Source: Macrotrachela quadricornifera
Lineage: Eukaryota; Rotifera; Eurotatoria; Philodinida; Philodinidae
NCBI GenBank assembly: GCA_022393335.1
Contig: JAJEKB010021827.1
Coordinates: 648,233 to 712,232, forward strand
Length of the DNA: 64,000 bases
Direction: 5' to 3'
Made by a program: the position numbers and the translations under genes. The notes under the pieces are model-generated. The model was not told the origin of the DNA, ran no database searches, and saw nothing but the letters and a program-made list of their open reading frames with translations. Positions 12,166-25,534 of the stretch are shown piece after piece; the stretch's first letter is position 1; each line of letters opens with the position of its first letter.

Positions 12166-13877
12166 GTCTGTTTTTAGCTATTAATTAAATATGTTATATG
12201 TTCTCGACAATAAAATTTAATGGATATACAACGATCATCCAACTGATTAATAGTGACTGCTGTGCTTACTAAACCTATTAAGAAAAGCGTGAAACTCGAT
12301 TCATTTTTAATATTATAATTCTATTTGTTCTATTATCTAACAATTGTTTCTCATTCTTTTCTTTCTTCTATTATGTATATGTTTTTTGTGCTGTCTTACA
12401 TATGTATTTTAGCACTAAAAACTATTTCTTTCCTTATATTTGTTCATGCTGTAAAAAATGTTTCATTTATCACACTAAAAATAAATGTGTCGCACGAATG
12501 TGTTGTCGCAATCTCAATGGAGAAAATGTGTCGTATATATATTTATTTCGTTCTGTCTGCTGACTGTTCATTCATCTTATTGTTTCAAACATACGGCTAT
12601 ATATAAATAACGTGATCGAACGTACAAAACTTGTATATTTTCGTCTTAGTTATTTTTTTTTACAGTTATGTCTCGATTATTTATTTGTTGAAAATACGCC
12701 ATTCTCGGTCAATGATCGAGAAAGAATTACCATTAAGTGGTCTGATAGAAATTGGATCACTTCAAGGATGGACAGATTCTACAATCTGACCTCCTTGAAT
12801 TTTCAACATAGCAATAGTTAAATCGAAAAATATATGAATCACATGCTTTTGAGAAAAAAATTCAAAATTTTCCATATGGTAGATTTGAACTATGCTTTCA
12901 GAATGTGTCGTACTTTCAATGAAAGAAATATGTCGTAACGAGCACCTCATGTCGCACTTGAATGTGTCATACATTGTGTTGCAAAATGCGATACATGCGA
13001 CACATTTTAGTTTTTTTTAAAGAAAAACTAAACGGTCACAGATAAAATAATGTGACTATCGATTATTCATCAAGTATATATAAAAATGTCTCGACAACTC
13101 TCTTGAGTTAATAGATCGTATTTATTATATCTCAACAGTTAACTGATATAGAAACAATAACAGTTTAAAAATAGTTGTTTTGCAAGATATTTCCCTAGTT
13201 ACAATGAACGTAATATTCAAACATACATTCTTTTATGCGATAAAACACAAATAAAATAGCCTTCTAATAGAAAACGCAAGTGATAAATACGGCTATAATA
13301 AAGAAAAATAAATTAGTTTGAGATAGCATACTATCTCAGATAAAATTAAAAACTAAACAAGTGAAAGAGCCTTGATTAAAAATTTAAATGATTATTCGAC
13401 TAAAGAACATTACCATTGAGATTTATTTTCACTGATGGCATTGGTGATATTCGTTTTTTAATGTAACTGACAGTGATAATGGTGCATGTTTTAATTTCTT
13501 GAAAAGATGTGTTTAAGAAATACAATAATAGATTGAAATCGATTATGGAAGGCCAAAGTCATTTTAAAACTTGAAAAATTTTTTTCTAGTATATAATAAA
13601 TTGTTTAATAAAAAATTTTTAAACAGTTAATTAATAATAAAATAAGAATCAAATAAAGTAATAATTCAAAAGAAACGAGGAAACGGATATGCTAGACAAT
13701 CGAGCCTATTTGAGAATTATAAGAAAACCACTCGCTAATTCGTGCATATTTTTACTATTACTTGAACAAAGTCCGGCACTACTTTTCATGTATGTAAAGC
13801 TATTCGTACATGTTAAAAAAAGCAAGACACAAGAGATTGAAGTGTTTCCGCAATAACCTTCAGTTAAATTATTGTGC
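12166..13877. other. intergenic with a 39-bp imperfect palindrome and recurring TGTGTCG words
   Basis: The segment 12761-12799 (TTCAAGGATGGACAGATTCT and its partner ending ACCTCCTTGAA) is an imperfect hairpin. AAATGTGTCGCA near 12482 and TGCGACACATTT near 12988 are inverted copies, with more TGTGTCG-like words between them, so a decayed foldback of about 530 bp is possible. The open frames at 12325-12821 lack gene-like composition. Confidence 0.35.
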
Positions 13878-14855
13878 TAACGGATGGGCCGAAAGTTTTC
13901 AGACAAAATGTTTGTCGATTTTTCACCACCTCAAAAGTATTCTAGTTAAATGTGAACAGGTGAACTAAGGTCAGAATTTAATACTCTTTCCGAATATGAG
14001 TTCAGAAATTCATGTGTCTATTTTCGTTTGGAAGTACTGAGAGAATCATTGAATTGTTTTAAAAATTCTTTTTGGACAAAAATATTTTTTGCGCATTCTT
14101 GTATTTTCACTGTTCTAATTCAAAACTCATTGTTATAACTTTGGTTCATATATCAAATTGTAGAGCAAATTCTGCCCTATAAAATGCGCCATTTCAATTT
14201 CTTTTTATTACCTTACAAAGCATCTAAATTTTTGTTTTCTTATTACTCTCGTTTTTGAAAAGTCAAGTTTTTAACCAAAATCCATCTCAGGTAGAAATAG
14301 CTTCTCAGAAAATGCTGATAGCTTTACCTGTATTAAAGCTATATTGGAGTTCGACATCATATACTGTAGAAGACTGTCTGCTCTACAAAACTACCATGTT
14401 CAAGCAGTTTTTATCATCTTCGAATAGGACTCACGGGAGTAGCAAATGCCAATGTGTTTATCCATTAATCGAATTTTCCGGCGTATTCAAAGATTGCCTC
14501 ACTGCATTCGTATAAAAACAAATACGAAAATTTTAAGTCCATATTCAAAAAGAGCACGAAATTCTGACCATAGTTTTTTGTTTTCATGCGTCTACAATAG
14601 TTTTACATAGACCGAAAATAAAGCATATATTGTTCAAAACCTTCGGCTCAACTACTTTGTCCAGACTATGTTTTATTGTCTTTCAAAATTTTCTTGCTTC
14701 TTCCTGACAAAAATTGACACAGAATTTCTAAACTTATATTTGGAAAGAACATTAAATTCTGATCCTTCTCCATTCGTTCACATTCATCTAGAATACTTTT
14801 GAGGTGATGAAAAGTCGACAAACATTTTGTCTGAAAACTTTCGGCTCACTCGTTA
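13878..14855. mobile_element. Tc1/mariner-like MITE with ~150-bp inverted arms
   Basis: The left arm begins TA-ACGGATGGGCCGAAAGTT and the right arm ends with its complement, CTTTCGGCTCACTCGT-TA. Arm similarity continues through ACAAAATGTTTGTCG and CACCTCAAAAGTATTCTAG for about 150 bases. The TA dinucleotide on both edges fits a Tc1/mariner target duplication. The internal frame at 14255-14515 has no recognisable transposase residues. The terminus resembles that of the 56.99-57.94 kb element. Confidence 0.75.
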
Positions 14856-16500
14856 TACTAAAGTATGGCAATCGAGAATAAATTTCTGTTGGAAAATCAT
14901 CAACTGATTCATCACTAAGTTTATCTGCTAGACATTTTTCATCACTTGTATCCATAACTGCCTCAGAAACAATAAAGACGTGCAAGATAACTCTGGCTTA
15001 CCCTACTTTGTAGGTTAGAACTGGGTTAGGGTATGAAAAAATCTCATCTTGTACATCTTGTAAAGTAACTGCCAGGGAAATATGTCATGTGTGTTCTCAT
15101 CTAACAAAACGTGAAAATCGGTCTAATATACAAGATATCAATGCGAAAAACATGATGTTGGACTATGCTCTAATTAATTGCTTCAAAGCTTATTGTCACG
15201 TATTGAAGTGAATACGTAATATATCTTGTTTATGGAAAAACAAACAATATATATATAGCACAAACAGACAATATTACTACGTAATAGATAATATTATTAC
15301 GCAATAGGAAATAATATCAAGGTCATTTATAAATGTTATTTGACCTTGATCAACAATAACTAAATAAGATGAGATTAAGGAAAAGATGATAGAACGCAAG
15401 AAAAACAATACGTAATGTATATGAATACATTTGGCGTATTGCCAAGACAGAACGAAAATAAAGAAACAAAAAATAACAATAGTGCATGTCAATACACTAC
15501 ACTTATCATTCCCTAAAACATTGGTAATAGTACTTTTTAATTCAATAAACATCTATTTTCGTTTTTATAAGAAACTAATTTTTTCAAAAAACCGTATTAC
15601 CAAAGGATTAAAGTAATTGATGAAAATGAATTAGAATATTATTATTATTACTCTATCTATTCTAAAAGAAACTATTAGATGCTGAGAAAAGAAAGTTACT
15701 TTTTTGATACGTTTTGTTTGCGCCTTATATGTGTATTTACGCAGTGGATAAAAGATAGAAAAGAGGTTCTTCTAACTAGGCTGTTGTTGGTTTAGGCTAA
15801 AACAACAAAAAAAGAACTCATAGCGTTATTTTTGTTTTTATTTTGCATTTTTTTATGCCAATAAAAATAATTGTTCCACTACACGACAAGACTTACGATA
15901 CACTTTTCAAATAAAAGAGAAAACAATTAAATAGAATCAATATCTTATTATTTATTCATGAATCTATGCTATTAAGTTGAGGTTCAACGCGGATCTCTGA
16001 TAAGTAAGAAGAGATAGTCTTATAAGTGGACGTATTAGAATTAAACAGCTTTTCGTTTCAAAGCGAATTCGTTCTCATCTTCTGACTCAAGACATCTCAC
16101 ACAATTTTAAAATAAATTGCTGGTCTTTCAAATATATTCTCTGTAATAGAGCTGAAAAAAGATCCTCAGATAAATTTCTGAGATTCTAGTGACCAATGAT
16201 TATTCTCTCTAATTGTGTCATTTATTATAGAAAAGAACTTTTGGAAGAATTTCCTTGGGTTTAAGCGATAGAAAAGTATTCCTTTCAATATAGTAACAAA
16301 ACTAAATACGTATTAATAGTAGATTTTGCTTACTTGAAATAAAACTTTGATAAAGTTGTAAAATAGGTTCTTAAAATGAGAATAATAGAAAATAAACAAA
16401 ATTTTTCGTTCGAAAAGATTTATAGTATATCGAGAAAATTATTCGATCAACTGGTACAGCTTTTCATGGCCGACAAAATAGGGTATTCCGTTTTGCCATA
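14856..16500. other. intergenic; small hairpin at about 15310-15350
   Basis: TCAAGGTCA and TGACCTTGA form a hairpin near 15319-15351, next to two copies of a ~20-bp AATATTA-TACG-AATAG unit at 15272-15310. No gene is supported. Confidence 0.35.
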
Positions 16501-17315
16501 CAGGATATTTCATAAGTTTTGAAACGCGACAAAAATTCATTTATATGGATATACTAAACAATGTCTAATCATTACGAACCCATATCGGTTTGTAGTAGTC
16601 GTGACAACCGGTCAGGTGACATATGATTGAATTACATCTGCCATTATATTAATATAATAATGAATTTTTCATAATTGACTAATATGATGTAGGATGTACT
16701 CCGTGCATGTCTTTACTACATATTCACAATGAACAATCCACATGATGTGCTGCTTCCCATCATACTAAATTAAATAAAAATTATTTCGAAGACTTTTTAA
16801 TTCTGCATATATGTCAACATGAGAAAATGATGGAATCTTGAAATTTTTTAGAAGATCTGTTATGGGAAGTTCTACAATATCTTTGCAAACAGACCTCAGT
16901 TGCACGACAAAAAAGTTCTCGAAATAAATTTTATGAAACTCAATACCGTAGGAAGTATTGTCATCATGTACGTTATTCATTTTAAATATGAAGTAGGTTA
17001 TCGAAACAAGTCAGTAAATATCTGTTCATGACTTATCTTTAAAATAACATTCAAGTTTTTATCACTTACCTACGCCGAGCTACGTGTAAAATAAAATAGT
17101 CTTGTAAATTTTTTGATATATCCTGTATTATGCTGATCATTCTGAAAAATTCATTATTACATTATCATGTTTTTATTGTTATTATTACAAGAGAAGATGT
17201 TATTCAATTCTATATCATTTGAAAGATCGTCATGACCACTACAAACTGATATAGGTACATATATATCCATATAAACGAATTGTATCATGTTATAAGACTT
17301 ATGAAACACCCTATA
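16499..17315. mobile_element. 813-bp foldback element, TA-flanked
   Basis: The left edge reads TA-CAGGATATTTCATAAG and the right edge CTTATGAAACACCCTA-TA. Inverted similarity continues through TTTATATGGATATA, CATATCGGTTTGTAGTAGTC and AATAATGAATTTTTCA, so each arm is ~250 bases. The centre contains a 71-codon minus-strand frame (16765-16980) of unknown nature. No transposase motif is seen. Confidence 0.7.
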
Positions 17316-17927
17316 TGTCATCAATGATCGACTAAAATTGTACAACTCAAAATAATACATTGATAATTTATTGCTTAGAATGTAGTATTTCTGAATATAT
17401 ATATATATATATTTGTTAGGTGATATTCATGAAATACTGAGAAAATCATTTTATTAAGACTATCTCTTAATACATCCTTGAAAACAGTATCTTTTTTGAC
17501 TAAAAAACTTTATTGAACATATTTTCTTATATCCTTCATAGTGAAAAAAATCAATAAAAGTATATAATACTGCTATGTATTAGAAGTTGGTAGCATGGTC
17601 CAATAACATTTCACATTTTCTCTCAAAAACTCTTGCTATACTTAAACATTCAATACAAAAACTAGTAACTATTAATTTCAAAAAAAATGAAATTCTTAGT
17701 TTAATGGCAAATCAATTTCCTCATCTAATCATATCACCAGTTACATATACAAAAAAAAAAGATATGCAAACAAAACAAAAAAAGAACAAAAAAACATCAC
17801 TTAAGAAAAAAAAAACCGTAACAAAAAAGGCACAAAAACAAAACAAACACAAGCAAATGCATGGTCATACTGACCAAAATCTAATTAACATAAAGAAAAT
17901 CACTTATATACAATAGATAATTCATGT

Positions 17928-20900
17928 TTATGCAAACCACATTGTATTTTCAATTGATGGATTAAAATCAATTTTTGTTGTTTGAACATCATCTAATGTA
18001 ACAACAACATTTTCATCATATACTGCTTCATCTAAATCAGAACTAAAAACAAAAACAAAGAACTTTTCTTTTCTTTTTTATTCATAATTTTAAAAAATAT
18101 TCAAACTTACGTAGCAATACTTCGTTGTTCATTAGCCATTTGTCCCTCATAATCAAGATTAAGACCACGTGAAACACAAAGTGTTGCATAATGAACAGGT
18201 GCGGGAACTGATACAGCTTTTGTACATCGAACATCAGTATGACATAAATAATATCTATTGATATTTAAAATAATAATATTTTTTCTTAGTAAATTTAAAT
18301 TTCTTACGTTAGTTGTTGAATTTCATCTGATGTAAAACCAATTTCATCATATAAAACTTGATAAAGTACAGGTCGCGATGTACCTTGTATAGCTGCATGA
18401 GAATTAAGATAAAAATCGAAACCATTGGGTGATACAATATCATTATCGATAACTGTTCCTGAAAAAAAAAATTAAAATAATAATAAATCGAAAAATTGAA
18501 ATTTTTTCTTTTTTTTATTTATACCTGGTTGAATATTATTTGTTTGATTTGATTGTTTATCCCAAGTAAAGAAACGGGTATTATGACGTCTTTTAACAAC
18601 AACAAAACAAATTTGAGGTAATTGATTATGACCATAAAGTTCTATATTTATATTAATTGAAATATATATATTTATTTAAAAATAAAATAATTACCTTTAC
18701 ATGCTCGTTGTATAGCTCGTAATTCATTATCAAGTACTTTTTGAAATGATCCATCATCAACACCAGCTCGATAAAAAACAAGTTTATTTGGTAAACGTGA
18801 ATTATGATTGGAAAATTCACGTAATAATTCTCCTACAAATATATGAAGATCTTTTATTATTTCAAGTGCAATTTTTCCTTTTGGTGAAAATTGTTGTACA
18901 ACACGACCAGCATATTGTGTACCTATTTAAAAAAAACCATTAAAATCTTTATTTCATTTGTAAAAATTCAACAAACTTGTAGAATCTTTCGATCCAATAA
19001 TGGCAGCAATTGATGGTCGTTCGCGTGAACATGTTATATGTGTACAATCAATGCCAAAAAACATAAATATGTCACTACGAGCTGATGGTAATGTTAATGC
19101 ACGCATTAATGATACAAGTTGATTAACACCACCTAATTTTGCATTAAATTTTTGTACCAAATTCTATTTATAAATGAAAAAAAAATTCAGTACATATTTT
19201 ATATTTATTTAAAATTACATACTTGAATATACATATCCATTTTACGTTGATCACTATTTGACATAAGTCGATCAAAACGTGTACATTGAGTTACAATACC
19301 TTTAATAAAATAATTAATAATAAAAAGAAATTATTTATTTTTTTTTTACCAAGTTTAACATTTCCAAAAAATTTAATAGCATGATAAATATCATCACCAA
19401 CTTGATTAAGTATATAAATAATAACTTCACATCCTTGCATTTTTAATTCATTCATACGAGCTAAAATTGTTTGTGGTACAGCAGCATCAGATTTTTCAAT
19501 AGGTGATGAATTAAATCGAATACCATATTTTGACATAGCCTTTAATTAAATAATATTTATATATATAAAATAAAATTTAAAAATAAATACCTGTGGTATT
19601 TTATTAGCAAAATCTCTTGCTAAACGAATTTGTCGATTATCAGGTTCACGTTGACTAACAAGAACAACGGCCCATGTACGTATTTCACGTGCTTTATTAA
19701 AACGATTATTTAACCACCATTTACCGATTTGTACACGTTCAATAATTTCACGTTGATCATTTTGTGATGATTTATATTTTATTTCTGGTGATGGTAAAAT
19801 TCTTCCTGTTATCATTAACATTTCATTAACATCAACAGTTATACCAAATTTTTCTAAATATGAATCTTTATTAAATTGACGTTCATCAGCAACACGTCGA
19901 ATCATTCCATAACGTTCACCTGGACGAACAACAGTTTTTTTTGTTACTTTAGCACGTTGATCAGTTGTTAAAGGTTTTAAACTGCGTTGCCATTCATCAA
20001 CAGTAACTAATTCCATTGGTAAAAAATGTGATTTATTTTTATCAGCTGGATTATATAATTCAACAACAGGTAAATTTGGATAACGTAAACGAATTTTCCA
20101 TTTATCATCAAAATAATCAGAAATTGTTATTTGTTCACCTTGTTCTTTAGTAAATTTATGTTCATTTGCTGAACGACCAAATGATTTTAAACGATATCGA
20201 CGTACTTGATTTGTATGTGATGTTATAAACCAAAGAGATTTTAATATTTTTCGAACAAGTAATGGATGATCTTTTGATGGAATACCTAAAATAATATATA
20301 TATAAAATAATTTTTAAAAACTTTATTAATCTATAGATATATACTAAACTTAAATATTTTGATTTTAGTCATATGTAAAATCAAAATGAAATAGATAATT
20401 TAAAAGAAAGAGTTTTCGATTTAACTATGATGAGAAGAGGACAAGTCATTGCAGGTTCGACAAAAGCGTAGTTCTGTATGACTTTCCACAAATTTTTATT
20501 TACACATATATGATTCAATCACATAGCGTAATGTAAAAGTGAAACATGACAATGTGTTTTATGAAATAAATGAATGATTTCGATGATAAAATGTAACAGA
20601 ATGTTAATATTTACTTTTTAAATTATGACTTACTTACAAATCAGTTATTTTTTTAAGGTCCTTCAATCTTCATAAAAAGTCAATATTCGTCAAAAATTTC
20701 GCAATTGAAATAGATTATTTTAAAAACAATGAAAAATCTTTTTTTCGTGTTATTCTATTTTTTCACTATCGTTTCATCGATATCTCCCTTAAAACTCATG
20801 ATATCCAACTGAAAATTTTATCATAGCTTTTTTTTTAGTTTTCAGATAATTTTTTGCGGAGTCGAGTTCTTCTTAACCTATCTGAATTATTGGTTTTTAT

Positions 20901-22130
20901 TTATTTATTTATAAAAACTTACCATGTTTTCGGATATCATGATTTAAATAACAAGAAAGAAATTCAACTAAATTATAATTTTGATAAAAACAGCAAAATG
21001 TATTATTTATATTTAATGTAGGACCACGTTCACCAAGTACAATTGCTTGATAAAATCCGGATGCTAAACCACGTCCATCACCTAAAAAAGAAATTATTCA
21101 ATAATTAAAACAATTTCTTTTTTTTTTCTTACCAAGATCATCTAATCGTTGATGTTTTGGATATGATTGATTTTTAATTGTAACCATATCATATCTTTGT
21201 GTTTGTTTGAATAATGTTTCAAGTATTCTAACAGGATCATGTGGTCGAACAGAAATTCGTTTTTGTATAAAATCAAATAAACTTTTTAATTCATAAGTTT
21301 TAACAAGATTAATAATTAAAAATCGAAATTTATTTGTTCGTCCTGTTTTTTTATGTGTAATTTCACATTGATATTCTTTTTTATAATTTAATGTTAAATT
21401 TTCAATTGAATATAAATTTTTTCCTTCATCATACCAAACAAGTGGAAAATTTTCTTGATCAAGAATTTTTTTAAGAACTTGTAAACGTTCATCTTTTTTA
21501 GATGAACGCCATGAACCATCACGCATTAAAAGTTCAACATCAACATCAAATTGATATAAAATTACTTCATTTGAACGTTTAGAAAAATTTATTTGAAAAT
21601 GATTTGTATAAAGATCAGTTCGTTGTCCAGCTAAATGATAAAAATAGAAAAAGAAATAAAAAGAAATGAAAAAGAAAACAAACCATTTCCTGGTTGTGAT
21701 GGTCGTTTAGCAATTGTTGTCAATTGAGAATTTGGTACAGCTGAACGAATTATTGGACGGACAAATGAACGTGAACGTTTTTTTGTATCACTTCCTGCAT
21801 CTGATGGAGCTTTTGGTGCAACATAATATGAGCCATTATCTGTTTCTCCATTACGAGGTGGTTTTTCATCAATTATTCCACTTGAAGAATATGAACGACG
21901 ATGAGAATAATCAGATGATATTTCATCTATACGACTTGTACGAGCTAAAATTTATTTTTATACAAATTTTTTTGTTTTAAAAAATTATACAACTTACCAC
22001 GTTTCGATGAATGATGATCTCGTTCATAATCATCTATTAAGATAAATATAGGATAAATATTTTATTAGTTGAAAAGGTATATTTACATATACATACCATC
22101 AGGATGATCACGACCTTTGTTTGATGACAT
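17928..22130 (-). CDS. Argonaute protein with degenerate catalytic tetrad
   Basis: Fourteen exons, listed from the 5' end: 22097-22130, 21998-22033, 21684-21944, 21133-21630, 20923-21081, 19591-20285, 19350-19539, 19223-19299, 18977-19163, 18695-18922, 18525-18641, 18308-18458, 18111-18254 and 17928-18042. All phases agree, giving 963 residues. A polar Arg/Ser-rich N-terminus (~1-105) is followed by N and L1 regions, PAZ (~290-430), L2, MID (~560-665) and PIWI (~670-963). The protein ends MWFA, like AGO-clade proteins. Small-RNA-guided silencing in the cytoplasm is the family role. The guide 5'-phosphate pocket is intact (Y613, K617, Q629, K655, K659). By alignment with human AGO2 from memory the tetrad reads D689, E733, A765, T902: the second Asp (FYRAGVDDG) and the His (HYATL) are replaced, so slicer activity is predicted absent. 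The long 637-bp intron 20286-20922 is unusual for this gene. Confidence 0.95.
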
Positions 22131-24003
22131 TTATCGAAGATATGAAGTTATTATTTTACAATCTAATAAATAAATAAAAATAATTTTATTTGAAAATATA
22201 TATTCGTCTATCTCTTATATATTAAAAGACTAGATATCGATACTAAATTGTTTGCCGACTGAAATGAACGATAATCTACTTAACTGCCCTATAAGAATAT
22301 CCAAGACGGACGGGTAACTGACTAGAAGTACACTTATGTAGAGAAAAAAATAAACAGAATCGACGCCGGCGATTAGTATTAAAGAATGATATTACTGCAC
22401 TACTTGTAGAATAGAAAGTGGGTAAAAAGTTAAAAATAACCGCGTGACTACGTATGCCGCGATATAATCTCTCTTTTTCTTTTTTTTATATAGATAGATA
22501 AAATATACGCTTGCCTAGATTATGATCTACGTATAGTAATTGTAACAAAAACGAATAAAGAATAGATATTTAAATAGATAGATCAACGAATAATCATATT
22601 AAATATTGGTAAACTTTGGATATGAAAACAAAAACAAAAAATTATATTTTATTTATATATAAGAAAAAGAATACTTCAGATTTTTCATTTATGAAATAAT
22701 ATACTAACTATTTGTTAAAGAAATTAGAATTATATAAACACGAAAATAATGATACATTTATTCTAATATATGAAATTTTCTGTAACATATTTAATAATGA
22801 AGAATAGATTTTATCATAATCCGTTAGTCTATTCTAGGTTCAATTTCAATAACCTCTATAGAAAGTACGAAATTTTTGAATTCAATAAGTTTTATTGTTT
22901 ATTGTTCAATCATAAATTACAACAACATAAAATAATCAAATGTACGAAAATAAATTTTCATTTTCTCTTTGAAATAGTAAGATAACATGCTAGTTTTCAT
23001 TGATCAAGCATTTCTCTATTATTAGTATTTGAAAATATAAAATCAATATCAAATAGTAAATAATGAATATTTTTCATCAAAACAAGACATATATATATAT
23101 CGGAGGACAGATTAAAATACTGAAAGGAGAGGACTGTTTTACCCCTGTAGATAACACAACTACTTGCAATGAATACAATAATGTAACCAGAACTCAACAA
23201 ATCATTTGTAGATAGTTTTTAGAATAAGTACAGTCACACTAACCGTATATGGATTTGTCATGGGTATGGTTCTTTTTAACGTAGATGGACTGCACCACGA
23301 AACTTAATAATTTTATTCAGTTCTCATCAATATTTATAGAAAGTGGAACCGAATCAGCAATTTTAGACAGCTCTCTTATCTGTTGTTACAATCTCACTAT
23401 ATGTTACATGCGAAAACGCATGAAAAATACTGATGAATGGCTGAATATAGCGAAATACTACTCCAATGGCGTTTGGAAATGTAAAAGATATTTATTACTA
23501 CATATTTCGTTTATTGCTAAGACCTTTTAGCTTATAGAAAATGTTTCTTTTTCAAAATCTACTTAACGCTGATTCTGATACAAAAGTGAAACATTTTGAG
23601 ATTTTCTATTTATTCGTCCAGTATTTTAATCTGTCCTCCGACATATACGATATTACAAATAATTCATTGATTAAAAGCATTGAATGTAAAAATATTCTTT
23701 CTCGATATTTTTTTATTATTTCAATTTCATTTTTATAACCGAAAAGTTCTCAAGAGTTCTTTTTGGTATATAGAATGTCATTTACAATGACATTAATTCA
23801 ACCTTTTGTAAACTTTAAAAATACTTTCAAGTACGATAAATACAATCGTGATGCAGTGGCAACCAAGACAGAACGCAAAAAAGGATGTATATATATTTGT
23901 CTTCATTCCTTACACGTGTAAAACAATTTCTCTTTTTTTTCATATAGTTTCTTCAAGAACACAAGATAAACGCACACGGTTACCATCACATTGAATTAAA
24001 ATA
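22131..24003. other. intergenic containing a 540-bp inverted-repeat element
   Basis: The 5' flank shared by the divergent Argonaute (minus) and esterase (plus) genes. Apart from the element at 23101-23640 nothing is supported. Open frames at 22770-22985 and 23541-23738 look random. Confidence 0.4.
23101..23640. mobile_element. 540-bp element with perfect 22-bp terminal inverted repeats
   Basis: Bases 23101-23122 begin CGGAGGACAGATTAAAATAC and are the exact reverse complement of 23619-23640, which end TTTTAATCTGTCCTCCG. The sequence between is not obviously palindromic, unlike the foldbacks elsewhere, so this looks like a conventional short-TIR non-autonomous transposon. Flanks are AT-rich (TATAT on the left, ACATAT on the right) and hide any target duplication. 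An 81-codon internal frame (23285-23530) shows no known motif. Confidence 0.65.
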
Positions 24004-25534
24004 ATGGCTGGTAGATTTCAACGTATAGCAATTATTAGTAGTATTTTCATAAGTATTTTCGCCTATTTATATCATGTACCAAATAGTGAAGGTGTTCCAC
24101 AAATGGATCGTATTCGTTTACTTAGTGCTTCAATGAAAATAATTTATTTTGTTGTATGTAACAGCTTATAAAAGTTTTTTTTTTTCATTTGTTTTTTTTT
24201 GTCTATAGAGTAAAATATCTGAAACATTTGGCATTGCTCCTGCATGGTATGTTCAACGTAACAGTGGTTTTATTTTAAAGAAATTAAAAACACCTAAACC
24301 TTTGATTAACTTAAAAGTATTATGAAAAATTATTTCTTCACCTTTTTTTCTTTTTTACAGAAGTTGTTTTTTTTTCCTTAGGCTGAAGATACAACTATAG
24401 AAGGAGTACCTGTACGTATTTACTCTCCATTAAATATAAATAATGATAAGACAAAACTTCTACCAGCTCTTATTTATTATCATGGAGGAGCGTTTTATAT
24501 GGGCTCAGTTGGTAAATATATTTGATTTTAATTTTTAAAAAAAAATAGTTTTTTTCTTGGAAAATTTATTATTTTAGAAACACATCATCTAATTACACGT
24601 GATTTGGCTCAAGATACTGGTTTTATTATTATTTCTGTTGAGTAAGATATAATCGATATTTATATATAAAAATGATTTTATTTTTATCTATAGTTATCGT
24701 CTTGCACCTGAACATCCTTTTCCAGCTGGACTTGATGATTGTATGACAGTAACTAAATATATTCTCGATACTAAAAATGCAGAAAAACTTAATATTGATG
24801 CAAAACGTGTTGCTATTGGAGGAGATTCAGCTGGTATATATTACATATTTGTTCTTTTTTTTTCGAATATTTATTTCTAATTTTTATTATTATTAGGTGG
24901 TAATTTAGCTGCTATAATTTCAATGCGATTTGCTAGCAATTCAATTAGTAAAAATAAACCTTCTCTTCAAGTTTTAATATATCCTGTTGTACAATTTTTT
25001 GATTTTATGGTTCCATCATATTTAACACCAGTATTACAAATTTTTCATTTTGGAAAAGAAGGTCAAGTTATGGAATTATATATAAATAAAAGTATTACTA
25101 GTGATATTATTGCTAATAATCATACTACTATTAAACAAAAAAAACATTATCGACAATATGTTGATTGGTCATTAATTCCAGAAAAATATCGACAAGTATA
25201 TAAACAACCAATTACTGATAATATAAATGGAAATGCTAAACTTATAGAAAATGCTAAACAATTATTACATGAAGATATTTCACCATTATTAGTTGATGAT
25301 AAACGATTGACTAAATTACCACCAACTTATATACTTACAGTTGATCATGATCGATTAAGAGATGAAGGTTTTATATATGCTGGACGTTTGAAAGCTAATG
25401 GAGTAAAAGTAGTGCATCATCATTTTGAAAATACTTTTCATGGATCATTAACATTTTTGGATGGATTATTTGAATTAGATATAGCTCATGAAATGCTTAA
25501 TGATATTGTTAAATATTTAAAAGATAATCTTTAA
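24004..25534 (+). CDS. arylacetamide deacetylase-like esterase (alpha/beta hydrolase, HSL family)
   Basis: Six exons: 24004-24153, 24209-24316, 24382-24511, 24578-24641, 24694-24833 and 24897-25534, giving 409 residues, close to the ~400 usual for AADAC. An N-terminal hydrophobic segment (~7-27) is a probable signal anchor placing the enzyme in the ER lumen, as known for AADAC. The oxyanion motif [11 protein letters not shown] (H120, G121, G122) is followed by [12 protein letters not shown] and the nucleophile elbow GGDSAGG (S196). The acid is D349 in DHDRLRDEG and the base is H379 in FHGSL; all triad residues are present. It should hydrolyse lipid or xenobiotic esters; the substrate is not predictable. 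It is divergent from the Argonaute gene, with ~1.9 kb between starts. Confidence 0.93.

Noticed and set aside
12325..12821. 93- and 69-codon frames
   Set aside because: Hydrophobic, Cys/Phe-rich translations typical of random AT-rich DNA; no splice or motif support.
17587..17916. 109-codon Lys-rich frame
   Set aside because: A translation of A-runs downstream of the Argonaute stop; most likely antisense to its 3' UTR.
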